Shown: one piece after another, positions 56,610-64,000 of the stretch | Layout of the letters: each line of letters begins with the position of its first letter | How positions within the stretch are numbered: the first letter of the stretch is position 1 | Position numbers and translations under genes: made by a program | NCBI RefSeq assembly: GCF_002150685.1 | Contig: NZ_MSSW01000040.1 | Coordinates: 62,001 to 126,000 of the forward strand | Direction: 5' to 3' | Source of the DNA: Algoriphagus antarcticus | GTDB lineage: Bacteria; Bacteroidota; Bacteroidia; Cytophagales; Cyclobacteriaceae | DNA: 64,000 nt | The notes under the pieces: generated by a model | Seen by the model: only the letters and a program-made list of their open reading frames with translations | Told to the model about the DNA's origin: nothing | Database searches by the model: none

Positions 56610-56650
56610 TTTTACTCTATGTCAGGAATTTGTAATTATACAGCTAATTT

Positions 56651-56667
56651 CGACACAGTTCGTGTCG
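56651..56667. repeat. Small REP-like palindrome
   Basis: CGACAC and GTGTCG enclose a five-base loop (AGTTC). It is one of two palindromes just beyond the tandem repeat. Confidence 0.5.
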
Positions 56668-56722
56668 CCCCAAGCAAGCCAACTAATTCTTTGGCCGCGA
56701 AGAGGCTCTGGATATTCTACCT

Positions 56723-56750
56723 GTACGGGCGAATAATTATTCGCCCCTAC
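56723..56750. repeat. REP-like palindrome with GGGCGAAT core
   Basis: GGGCGAATAA is followed directly by its reverse complement TTATTCGCCC at 56727-56746, and the flanks GTAC and CTAC extend the symmetry. Palindromes of the GTAGGGGCGAAT...ATTCGCCCCTAC type recur between genes in many bacteria. It lies 18 bp past the end of the minus-strand oxidoreductase gene and may protect or end its transcript, although no T-run follows. Confidence 0.6.
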
Positions 56751-56767
56751 TAATACTCTCCTATAAA

Positions 56768-58345
56768 TCACTTCACATAAGCTTCAATCAAACGCTCGGC
56801 ACATCTTTCACCATCCATGGCTGCTGAAACAATCCCTCCAGCATATCCAGCCCCTTCTCCACATGGATAAAGTCGCTTGATCTGTATATGCTCAAAAGAA
56901 TCACGATCGCGGGGAATTCGAACTGGTGAAGAAGTTCTGCTTTCCAGTCCTATCAACTGAGCGTCGTTCGTATAGTAGCCTTTCATTTTTTGACCAAAAG
57001 CCTTAAAAGCCGTTGCAAGACGTTCTGAAATAAAATCAGGCAACACACCCCTCATTTCCACTGAATTGAGACCTGGTTGATAAGAGGTATCGAGCAAACT
57101 TGAGCTGAATCTTTTTTCTACAAAATCTACCATTCGCTGAGCTGGAGCCACTTGCGTGCTACCTCCAGCTATCCAAGCTTTTTTCTCCACATCTGCCTGA
57201 AACTCCATTGCTGCCAAAGGGCCGAATTTTTGATATTCAGGCAAATCTTCCAACTCCACCGAGGCTACTATTCCAGAGTTGGCAAACTTCCCATCACGGC
57301 GACTCGGACTCATTCCATTCACCACTAATTCTCCTGGAGTGGTAGCTGCAGGAACGATAAATCCACCAGGACACATACAAAAACTAAAAACCCCTCTCTG
57401 TTTCTTTTTATATTCAGTTTGATGAACTAATGAATAAGCTGAGGCTGGGAGATATGGACCACGATCCAACCCGCAATGATATTGAATACTATCGATCAGA
57501 TTCTGACTATGCTCAATTCTAACGCCTAGCGCAAAGGGTTTTGCCTCAATAGTAATCTCCTTTTTGTGTAGCAAATGAAAAATATCCCTAGCAGAGTGCC
57601 CTGTTGCCAGTATTACTCCCATTCCCGTGATTTTATCTCCTGTCTGGGTTACCACCCCTTTGATTTCATTTCCTTCCAAAAGAAAATCTTCCACGCGGGT
57701 TTCAAACAAGACTTCACCGCCAAACTTCTTGATACTTTCCCGTAGGTCTTCAACTAGTTTGGGGAGTTTGTTTGTACCAATATGAGGATGCGCATCCACT
57801 AGTATCTCTTCCGTAGCGCCGTGAGCCACAAGAATCTCCATGATTCTTCGAATATCTCCGCGCTTTTTAGACCGGGTATAAAGTTTCCCATCGGAATAAG
57901 TACCTGCTCCACCTTCCCCAAAACAGTAATTGGAATCTGGATTTACTATATGATTTTTATTGATTGCTGCCACATCTCGACGGCGAGCTCTCACATCCTT
58001 GCCTCGCTCGATCACAATCGGCTTCACACCCAACTCTATAGCTCGAAGTGCCGCAAAAAGTCCTGCTGGCCCAGCTCCTACAATAATGATTGGATCTTCA
58101 TTCGCTACATTCTTATATTTGGGCTGATGATCAAGAAGCGCCGGAGGAGTTTCTTTGACAAAAAGCTCAGCCTGAACATTCACTTTTACATTTCTTCCCC
58201 TTGCATCTATCGACCGCTTCACCTGTCTGGCAAAAATATCGCTTGAATCTGCCGGAAGTCCAGCTTTCTTTAGTACTACTTCCTGAAAAACAGCAGGGTC
58301 ATAAGCCTCTTCAGGGCTCAATTGTAAGTTGAATTCTTGCTTCAT
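56768..58345 (-). CDS. NAD(P)/FAD-dependent oxidoreductase, YhiN/BaiN-like or FAD-dependent dehydrogenase family
   Basis: This 525-residue protein has an N-terminal domain of about 85 residues (FNLQLSPEEAYDPAVFQE) followed by a Rossmann loop IIVGAGPAGLFAALRAIELG. The FAD segments include VIERGKDVRARRRD, NYCFGEGGAGTYSDGKLYTR and MGVILATGHSARDIF. The C terminus has LYPCGEGAGYAGGIVSAAMD. It matches a widespread group of soluble flavoproteins of unknown substrate (COG2509 type). The start at 58345 is the only good one. It appears to be monocistronic. Confidence 0.88.
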   Translation of the reverse strand: MKQEFNLQLSPEEAYDPAVFQEVVLKKAGLPADSSDIFARQVKRSIDARGRNVKVNVQAELFVKETPPALLDHQPKYKNVANEDPIIIVGAGPAGLFAALRAIELGVKPIVIERGKDVRARRRDVAAINKNHIVNPDSNYCFGEGGAGTYSDGKLYTRSKKRGDIRRIMEILVAHGATEEILVDAHPHIGTNKLPKLVEDLRESIKKFGGEVLFETRVEDFLLEGNEIKGVVTQTGDKITGMGVILATGHSARDIFHLLHKKEITIEAKPFALGVRIEHSQNLIDSIQYHCGLDRGPYLPASAYSLVHQTEYKKKQRGVFSFCMCPGGFIVPAATTPGELVVNGMSPSRRDGKFANSGIVASVELEDLPEYQKFGPLAAMEFQADVEKKAWIAGGSTQVAPAQRMVDFVEKRFSSSLLDTSYQPGLNSVEMRGVLPDFISERLATAFKAFGQKMKGYYTNDAQLIGLESRTSSPVRIPRDRDSFEHIQIKRLYPCGEGAGYAGGIVSAAMDGERCAERLIEAYVK

Positions 58346-58407
58346 AGTGTAAGGTATTTATCCTTAAAATCAGGAGACAAAGATAGGGGATTAAAAAGTA
58401 TTGAATT

Positions 58408-58484
58408 GCAGTTGGCTGTTGGCAGATTTCAGTCGGCAGTCGACAACTGTCAGTAGTCAGTAGACAGTTTTCAGTGATCAGGTG
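58408..58484. repeat. Eleven phased degenerate heptamers
   Basis: Read in steps of seven from 58408 the units are GCAGTTG, GCTGTTG, GCAGATT, TCAGTCG, GCAGTCG, ACAACTG, TCAGTAG, TCAGTAG, ACAGTTT, TCAGTGA and TCAGGTG. The consensus is about NCAGTNG. The phase is never lost although few units are identical. Confidence 0.8.
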
Positions 58485-58509
58485 CTTTATACAATAACCC
58501 CTTTAATCC
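58464..58509 (+). repeat. 46-bp direct repeat, copy 1
   Basis: This segment (ACAGTTTTCAGTGATCAGG and onward to TTTAATCC) matches 58558-58603 with only a few substitutions and the same length. It overlaps the last three heptamers of the array. Confidence 0.7.
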
Positions 58510-58557
58510 AATTAACCCCACAAACCAAAGTTTTCATTTGTCCGTTGGTAGTTGACG

Positions 58558-58603
58558 ACAGTTTTTAGTAATCAGGTGCTTTAAACATTAACCCTTTAAA
58601 TCC
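58558..58603 (+). repeat. 46-bp direct repeat, copy 2
   Basis: ACAGTTTTTAGTAATCAGG through TTTAAATCC repeats the segment at 58464-58509, offset by 94 bp. The shared word ATCAGGTGCTTTA is exact. Confidence 0.7.
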
Positions 58604-58695
58604 TAAATATTTAATCCGATTACCCCTTTAATTAACAGTTTTCAATTGGCAGTAGAAAGATTTTAAGCCGAACGTGGAAAATTAACAGTGAACCA

Positions 58696-60606
58696 CTAAT
58701 TCAACCTATCCAACACTCCAAATCTTGATGAGTTGGAGATGAATTCAGGCACTATTACTTTCAGGTGTGAAACCAATTCGTTTTCAGAATTTTTGGTTAC
58801 CATCTCTATAAACAATTCGATTTGACCGTTTATTTTATTATAAGAGGAAGGCAGTACCTGAGCAATTTTAATCTTAGGATGGTGAGTGATTTTGACAGTT
58901 TCAAAATCATTTAGCAGCTCTTCATAAAGCTTCTCCCCTTCTCTCAATCCTGAGACAACCACCTTAATATCTTCATCTACTTTTTTTCCTGAAAGCTGAA
59001 TCATCTTGATTGCCAAATCAAGAATTTTTATTGGTTCTCCCATATCAAAGACAAAAATCTCTCCGCCCTCACCCATAATACCTGCTTCCAAAACTAATTG
59101 ACAAGCTTCTGGAATAGTCATGAAATATCGGGTGATCTCTGGATGAGTCACTGTAATAGGCCCGCCATGCAAAATCTGCTTTTTGAATAGAGGTATTACC
59201 GATCCATTTGAGTCTAGTACATTTCCAAAACGGGTAGTAATGAACTTAGTATGAAAGCTTTTGTGATTCGTTTCAAGATATTCATTCAATGCTTGCACAT
59301 ACATTTCAGCAGCTCTTTTACTCGCTCCCATTACATTTGTAGGATTCACTGATTTATCTGTTGACACAAAAACAAATTTGTCTACTTTAGCGAAAGCAGA
59401 AATATCGGCTAATATTTTAGTGCCTAATATATTGGATTGAATGGCTTCTTCAGGATATTTTTCCATCATTGGCACATGCTTATAAGCAGCTGCGTGGAAT
59501 ACTACTTGAGGTTTGTAAGCTTTGAAAACTTCCTTCACCTTCTTCATGTTCCGGATATCGCCTAGAACAATTTTTATTGGGCAAAAAGCATGATTTTCCT
59601 TAAACTCCTGCTCCACATCGTACAAAGCTGATTCTGCAATGTCAAATAGTATAAGAAGCTTTGGATCATAATGACTGATTTGCCTGCAAAGCTCAGAACC
59701 TATAGATCCCGCAGCTCCTGTTACTAGAATCACTTTCCCCTCCAAGTCCTGATGAATTCTAGGGTTATCCAGAAAAATCTGCTCACGACTAAGTAAATCC
59801 TCAATTTTCACTTCCCGAATTGCTCCAGCTGACAAGCCTCCATTAATCCATTGATCTACAGGAGGAACTATGGAAACTGAGATTTTCAAACGGAGGCATT
59901 CATCAGTTATTTCATTTTTCCGCGTTACTGCAAGATCTCTTACGGCGATAATCAACTCAGTGACCCCAAATTTCTCGGCCAACTTCTCTAGATCGCCAAG
60001 TCCCTTGTAGATTCGCTTACCAAGAATATGTTTACCTTCTTTCTTGGGATCATCATCCAAAAAAGCAACAATATTGAAAAGACTTTTGCTGTCGCGCACA
60101 ATTGCCTCTTTCGTAATAATTCCAGCTTCACCTGCCCCAAAGATCACCCCGTTCTTAGATGATTTCACCACACCTTCATTTTTGAAATAAACAAAAAGCT
60201 CCTTAACCATTAATCTATAAAAAATCAATAAGACCAAAGAGAACACACTGGCAATAATCAATATGGAGGTGGGTAGAATAAAACGGTCATATAAAATATT
60301 CCCCCTAAAAAAAATCAATATACAAATTACACCAAAGTTAATGAAAATGGATTTAAATATATTCAGCCCATCCCTAAATCCAGTGTGACGAACTATTCCT
60401 TCTTGGCTGTTAGTAGCTTGAAGGACTGAAATTCCTATAACCATAAAAACGGCGCTCCCTAAAGCAAAATCATTATCTTGAATCTCAAGCCACTCGAAAT
60501 TAAACCGAACCAAAAAAGCGAAAAAGGCTGAAGAAAACAAAATACAGGCATCAATGACTGCAATTACCCATCTTGGAAGTATCGTTAGTTTGGTGAAAAA
60601 ACTCAT
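58696..60606 (-). CDS. UDP-sugar 4,6-dehydratase, membrane PglF/WbpM/CapD family
   Basis: The 636-residue protein has four to five N-terminal membrane helices (about 10-125), then a CoA-binding-like Rossmann region (GVIFGAGEAGIITKEAI near 150), and a short-chain dehydrogenase domain with VTGAAGSIGSELCRQI near 295. VFVSTDKSVNPTNVMGASKR carries the family's altered catalytic site, in which Met replaces the usual Tyr of YxxxK. These enzymes convert UDP-GlcNAc to a 4-keto-6-deoxy sugar for glycans such as bacillosamine. The neighbours are an aminotransferase and a sugar transferase of the same pathway type. (Motif quoted in part.). Confidence 0.92.
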   Translation of the reverse strand: MSFFTKLTILPRWVIAVIDACILFSSAFFAFLVRFNFEWLEIQDNDFALGSAVFMVIGISVLQATNSQEGIVRHTGFRDGLNIFKSIFINFGVICILIFFRGNILYDRFILPTSILIIASVFSLVLLIFYRLMVKELFVYFKNEGVVKSSKNGVIFGAGEAGIITKEAIVRDSKSLFNIVAFLDDDPKKEGKHILGKRIYKGLGDLEKLAEKFGVTELIIAVRDLAVTRKNEITDECLRLKISVSIVPPVDQWINGGLSAGAIREVKIEDLLSREQIFLDNPRIHQDLEGKVILVTGAAGSIGSELCRQISHYDPKLLILFDIAESALYDVEQEFKENHAFCPIKIVLGDIRNMKKVKEVFKAYKPQVVFHAAAYKHVPMMEKYPEEAIQSNILGTKILADISAFAKVDKFVFVSTDKSVNPTNVMGASKRAAEMYVQALNEYLETNHKSFHTKFITTRFGNVLDSNGSVIPLFKKQILHGGPITVTHPEITRYFMTIPEACQLVLEAGIMGEGGEIFVFDMGEPIKILDLAIKMIQLSGKKVDEDIKVVVSGLREGEKLYEELLNDFETVKITHHPKIKIAQVLPSSYNKINGQIELFIEMVTKNSENELVSHLKVIVPEFISNSSRFGVLDRLN

Positions 60607-61288
60607 AGCATAAATATATCTAAATTGTAATAGAGTTAGATATCCTTAACAGAGAATATATTCAATATGTTATAGTTTGATGAAAGACCAAAAAAATATA
60701 AGCGTATTCATTTCACACAGAAATGCGTTTCAAACATCAATATATATCCAAAAAAATATACGCCTACACGAAATGGCTTAATTATTAAAATGAGTATTCG
60801 CTTTATTGCATGTTCCGGAATAAAGCGAAATCTTGATTTGAAATCGGATCAAAATCTCCCTTTCTTAAAGGGGGTAAGGCGGATTTTAGCAAGCAAATAA
60901 GTATTCAATTTGGCAACGAGCAGGATTACCAATACTCATAATTATTAATGTGACTGTTTGCAATGTAGGGTGTACCGTAATAATATTTGGATTTTGCTTT
61001 AGAAAATCCCACTAGCCCTCCGCCGCGGTGGAAGGAATTGTCGAATTTGCACTTCAAACATTTATTCAAAGAACATACGTTCAAGATCGTGGATAATCAG
61101 AATTATCCATCAAAATCTAGGTGTAAAAAACTGAAATATAAATGAGAAGGTGAGGGTTTTTATGACTTCAAACAAAAAACTTAACCAATAAACCTTCAAT
61201 TTTAAGTGGTCAGTTTTAGCGCCATGGTTCCCTCTTTACCGATCATGTCCCTACAGCGCTTTAAGCATTAATCTTATACAAACAACGC
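60607..61288. other. 682-bp gene-free interval in the glycan locus
   Basis: No gene is supported on either strand. TTCGCTTTATT (60797-60807) and AATAAAGCGAA (60819-60829) form a perfect 11-bp hairpin. AAAATC/GATTTT with CCCTTT/AAAGGG at 60851-60887 is a second palindromic block. A GC-richer patch CCCTCCGCCGCGGTGGAAGG lies near 61015. The minus strand at 61215-61260 reads MIGKEGTMALKLTT before a stop, a fragment I cannot assign. The interval is about the size of the acetyltransferase gene often found at this place. Confidence 0.5.
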
Positions 61289-61903
61289 TTAACCCTTTGT
61301 ACTGCCTTCAAATCTCTCCACGCTTGCATGTCCCTGCTGAGTGATTCCTTTGCCAAGCATTACATTGAACAAGGTTTGAAAAAGAATTCGAAGATCTAAT
61401 AGGAAGTTTAAATTATCTACATACCAAACATCAAACTTTAGCTTTGCATCCCAAGAAACAGCATTTCTGCCGTTTACCTGCGCCCAGCCTGTCACTCCAG
61501 GTTTGACTTCATGTCTCCTTGCTTGTTCATCAGAATAAAGCATTATGTAATCAACTAATAATGGTCTGGGGCCAACTAGACTCATGTCACCTTTGAGGAC
61601 ATTGATTAATTGAGGAATTTCGTCTAAAGAAGTCTTCCGTACCAATCTACCGAAACTAGTAATTCGCTCTGAGTCAGATAAAAGATCACCATCCCCATTT
61701 ACCATATCTGACATTGTTTTGAATTTCAAAATCTGAAATGGAATGTTTCCTCTGCCTGGACGAGACTGATAAAAGAATGGCGCTCCTCTGTGGTGAATGC
61801 TTAAAGCAACCAGCAAAAGAAAGAATATAGGCATAAGTATTACAAACATCAAAAAAGCAAGAATTAAATCTATTCCTCTTTTGATCAAATTACGATAACT
61901 CAC
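61289..61903 (-). CDS. Initiating sugar-phosphate transferase, PglC/WcaJ C-terminal type
   Basis: This 204-residue protein is the small monotopic form of bacterial sugar transferases, which move a sugar phosphate from a UDP-sugar to undecaprenyl phosphate. It starts YRNLIKRGIDLILAFLMF with a re-entrant hydrophobic helix. It shows FYQSRPGRGNIPFQILKFKT, TSLDEIPQLINVLKGDMSLV with the catalytic Asp-Glu pair, and GPRPLLVDYI. VKPGVTGWAQVNGRNAVSWD follows. The stop of the aminotransferase gene lies 1 bp upstream of the start, so the two are coupled. It probably starts assembly of an O-antigen, capsule or glycoprotein sugar chain. Confidence 0.95.
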   Translation of the reverse strand: MSYRNLIKRGIDLILAFLMFVILMPIFFLLLVALSIHHRGAPFFYQSRPGRGNIPFQILKFKTMSDMVNGDGDLLSDSERITSFGRLVRKTSLDEIPQLINVLKGDMSLVGPRPLLVDYIMLYSDEQARRHEVKPGVTGWAQVNGRNAVSWDAKLKFDVWYVDNLNFLLDLRILFQTLFNVMLGKGITQQGHASVERFEGSTKG

Positions 61904-63043
61904 TTATTTGAATGTTTTGCTAAGTTCTTCATGGATTACTTCTACTATCATCTCTTGGGCTTGAAGCGTTAAATCAGCGGAACTTGGAAGACAAAGTCCT
62001 TCTTCAAATAGCCTTTCTGCCAAGCTTCCTCCATAGTATGGCATCATAGTGAAAACGGGTTGCATATGCAGCGGTTTCCACAAAAATCTACTTTCAACTC
62101 CCTTTTTCATTAAGGCTGTTTTCAATTGGTCATTAGAAAAACCTGTCTTCTCTTTATCCACCAAAATACAAGTAAGCCAATAATTTGAGATTGATTTATT
62201 CGACTCAGGTTGAAACTCAATACCTGGAAAATCATTTAGCAATGTCCTATACCTCTGATTTACCAATCTTCTTCCTTTAATAAAGAAATCCAACTGCTCC
62301 AGCTGCGCAAGTCCCACTGCAGCCGAAAGATTATTCATTTTGTAATTATAGCCAATTTCCAAGTGGTGGTAGAAAGGCCGGTCTTCTTTTGCCTGAGTGG
62401 ACAATAATTTTGCACGTTGAATAATTGCCATGTCATTTGAAATCAATGCTCCCCCACCCCCAGCAGTGATGATTTTATTTCCATTGAAGGAAAAAATACC
62501 GATGGTTCCAAATGTTCCACATTCTTTACTCTGATATTTACTGCCAATTGCCTCAGCTGCGTCCTCCAAAACAGGTATTTGATACTTTGCGGAGATTTCT
62601 AAGATCTCTTTCATTTTAGCAGGCATTCCAAACAAGTGAACAATTACAATAGCTTTTGGTTTTTTGCCTTTGGATATCCTACTTAGGATTGTGTCCTCTA
62701 AAATCTCCGGACAAATATTCCATGTATCCTTTTCACTATCTACAAAAATCGGAGTCGCACCCAAATAAACTATAGGGTTGGCTGAAGCACAAAAAGTAAA
62801 GGACTGGCAGATTACTTCATCTCCAAGCCCAATCCCCAAAAGTACCATCCCAAGATGCAAAGCTGATGTACCCGAATTTAAAGCAACGGTTTCATGAGTA
62901 TGTAGCCTTTTAGAAAGTTTGCTTTCAAACTTATCGATAAATTGACCAGAAGTCGCAATATGCCCAGAGCTTATCGCCTGTTGAGTGTAGAAATTTTCGT
63001 TACCGTTAAATACTGGAAATGATAATGGAATTTGAGAGGCCAT
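61904..63043 (-). CDS. DegT/DnrJ/EryC1/StrS family sugar aminotransferase (PglE-like)
   Basis: The 379-residue PLP enzyme adds an amino group to a keto sugar nucleotide. It shows ETVALNSGTSALHLGMVLLG, QSFTFCASANPIVYLGATP, VLEDAAEAIGSKYQ and FGTIGIFSFNGNKIITAGGGG, in which the Lys after GN binds PLP. The C terminus reads MKKGVESRFLWKPLHMQP. The product of a 4,6-dehydratase, such as the one at 58696-60606, is the expected substrate, as in bacillosamine synthesis. A TATATTTG -7 box lies 44 bp upstream, so the gene is first in its operon. Confidence 0.94.
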   Translation of the reverse strand: MASQIPLSFPVFNGNENFYTQQAISSGHIATSGQFIDKFESKLSKRLHTHETVALNSGTSALHLGMVLLGIGLGDEVICQSFTFCASANPIVYLGATPIFVDSEKDTWNICPEILEDTILSRISKGKKPKAIVIVHLFGMPAKMKEILEISAKYQIPVLEDAAEAIGSKYQSKECGTFGTIGIFSFNGNKIITAGGGGALISNDMAIIQRAKLLSTQAKEDRPFYHHLEIGYNYKMNNLSAAVGLAQLEQLDFFIKGRRLVNQRYRTLLNDFPGIEFQPESNKSISNYWLTCILVDKEKTGFSNDQLKTALMKKGVESRFLWKPLHMQPVFTMMPYYGGSLAERLFEEGLCLPSSADLTLQAQEMIVEVIHEELSKTFK

Positions 63044-63086
63044 TTTAATATTATTGCTAAGACTGTAAAATGTGCTATGCAGAAAT

Positions 63087-63094
63087 CAAATATA
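63087..63094 (-). promoter_or_regulatory. -7 box of the glycan operon
   Basis: On the minus strand TATATTTG matches TAnnTTTG exactly, 44 bp before the aminotransferase ATG. The -33 region does not show a clear TTTG. Confidence 0.45.
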
Positions 63095-63430
63095 GCTAAG
63101 TGATTAAATATTTTGTAATAACGGCATTAATAAGTTAAAGAAATATTTTTCTTCAACTTGAAGTGATTAAACCTACCTTATATTTTTTCTCATTTATCTT
63201 TTAAAGATCTTAAACCACTCATTTACAATACCTTACAATAATTTAATATTTTCAGTTATATCATTGACTGTTATTTTATATGGTCAATAAATTAGGATAA
63301 ACATTAATTAGGATAAACACTAAAATTAGAGGGTTGGTGATTAATACATGAAGTCAAATTGTATGCATAATGTACAAATAATTAATATCGAAGAGCATTT
63401 TTAGATATTTGAAAATATATTAAAAAAATA

Positions 63431-63581
63431 TGTGACTATACAGAATCTTGCCAGTAGAAAATTTATAGGATCGAAGATCCAAAGACACATTGAATTCTGG
63501 TTTACTCCGGTCTTCGGTCATCGGTCTTCCAACCCGTTGACCTGAGAGAATTCGCTTACTGGCAGAAAAGCGTACATACAG
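63431..63581. repeat. Dispersed palindrome-ended element, copy B
   Basis: This 151-bp copy matches 8762-8920 in the same orientation. GCCAGTAG near the left end and TTACTGGC near the right end form the inverted repeat, more exactly than in copy A. The centre holds CGGTCTT, CGGTCAT and CGGTCTT in tandem, where copy A has an unrelated GC-rich sequence 8 bp longer. Confidence 0.75.
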
Positions 63582-63762
63582 AAAAAAATATAATCTAATC
63601 ACTTATAGCATATATCAGTATTCGTGGGTTATTTGCTTTGGTGAAATCCAAAAAAAACTAAAATCTTGGTAGATCAACACAGACTAAAAAATTATGTTCC
63701 TTTGAAAAAATTGGAATTATAGTGATCTTTACAACCAGTTTAAACCTACAAGGTATTCACTT

Positions 63763-64000
63763 TTGAAGCTCACATCAGACCCAAATATCCAATCAAATAA
63801 GGAAAGTATTGATATCAATTCAAACTTTCTACTGCCTCAAGGACAAGAGGATATTTTGGTTTCCAATAAGCTAAACTGGTACAACTTGAGCATAAAACGC
63901 TTCATTGATCTTTTTTGCTCTATTGGACTGATGATAGTGATAGGATGGTGGCTTTTCCCTATTGTTGCTATTTTAATCAAACTCGATTCGCCAGGACCAA
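63763..64000 (+). CDS. Sugar transferase, N-terminal part, truncated by window edge
   Basis: The plus frame from a TTG at 63763 (KLTSDPNIQSNKESI) leads into WYNLSIKRFIDLFCSIGL, a hydrophobic helix, and AILIKLDSPGP at the edge. KRxxDxxxS with a helix and IKLDSPGP is the start of WcaJ/PglC-type initiating transferases. About 79 residues are seen. AAGG lies 10 bases before the TTG, supporting this start, but no ATG is available and an upstream frame without a start codon is open to 63706. A second initiating transferase so close to 61289-61903 suggests two glycan systems or a divergent operon. Confidence 0.75.
   Translation, partial: MKLTSDPNIQSNKESIDINSNFLLPQGQEDILVSNKLNWYNLSIKRFIDLFCSIGLMIVIGWWLFPIVAILIKLDSPGP

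Larger units (their letters stand above)
55946..56767. other. 822-bp gene-free interval filled with repeats and palindromes
   Basis: No gene is supported. From left to right it holds a terminator hairpin, six tandem 92/99-bp units, a TTTTAACTTTTTACTC tail and two REP-like palindromes. The FAD oxidoreductase gene ends just to the right on the minus strand. Confidence 0.8.
58346..58695. other. 350-bp gene-free interval with 7-bp phased repeats
   Basis: The interval holds a heptamer array, a 46-bp direct repeat and a short further heptamer tract at 58635-58655 (ACAGTTT, TCAATTG, GCAGTAG). No gene is supported. Confidence 0.75.
63044..63762. other. 719-bp divergent interval with promoter and element copy B
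   Basis: No gene is supported. It holds the -7 box of the aminotransferase gene, a very AT-rich stretch with repeated TTAGGATAAACA (63293-63303 and 63309-63318), and the dispersed element copy B. The partial sugar transferase starts to the right. Confidence 0.55.

Overview
The window looks like chromosomal DNA of an aerobic, pigmented Bacteroidota bacterium, most likely Cytophagales/Cyclobacteriaceae (Algoriphagus-like). This is an inference from gene content: AT-rich intergenic DNA, TAnnTTTG-type -7 boxes, a gliding/type IX secretion (CHU_C-type) surface protein, DUF3078 and DUF4221 proteins, glycine-lipid type acyltransferases, and a green-tuned rhodopsin next to lycopene cyclase and Blh. 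There are no rRNAs, phages, insertion sequences or CRISPR arrays. The only RNA genes seen are two identical tRNA-Asp genes.

Layout: 1-8255 is housekeeping (partial 2-hydroxyacid dehydrogenase, mgtE, rsmA, pdxA, DUF177-rpmF, fabH, efp, accB-accC). 8310-9192 holds a frameshifted lipoprotein and a dispersed palindromic element. 9193-15100 is a three-gene cassette of the kind typical of Planctomycetes (PSD1/DUF1549/DUF1553 cytochrome, DUF1501 protein, DUF2231-cytochrome-LRR protein). 15263-27001 mixes polyphosphate enzymes (PPK2, Ppx/GppA, Ppk1), transporters and small unknowns, including a truncated S9 peptidase. 27008-32111 carries gyrB and, divergently, a proton-pumping rhodopsin followed by crtY and blh. 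32092-42263 has a glycine/ornithine-lipid acyltransferase pair, an aminotransferase, msrB, a MazF-type toxin-antitoxin pair, a frameshifted DUF4221 gene, a patatin/acyltransferase/MBL operon and accA. 42406-50946 has the tRNAs, a large hybrid histidine kinase, galE and a 1035-residue surface protein. 51109-58345 has an ABC-F ATPase, a Na+/solute symporter, RlmI, a small membrane protein and a FAD oxidoreductase. 58696-64000 is a surface-glycan locus (PglF-like dehydratase, PglC-like sugar transferase, PglE-like aminotransferase, and a partial second sugar transferase).

The central physiological theme is light capture: rhodopsin, the cyclase that makes beta-carotene and the dioxygenase that cleaves it to retinal are consecutive. 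The rhodopsin has Asp89/Thr93/Glu100 (H+ pump), Met97 (green tuning) and Gly144 at the site that opens the fenestration for a carotenoid antenna in xanthorhodopsin. A strong terminator-like hairpin lies between the rhodopsin and crtY.

The most unusual non-coding DNA lies between 55,400 and 58,700: six tandem 92/99-bp units, REP-like palindromes, and a 77-bp tract in which eleven degenerate 7-mers keep perfect phase. A roughly 155-bp palindromic element occurs at both ends of the window. Two genes are split by single-base changes in homopolymers, so sequence error must be excluded before calling them pseudogenes.
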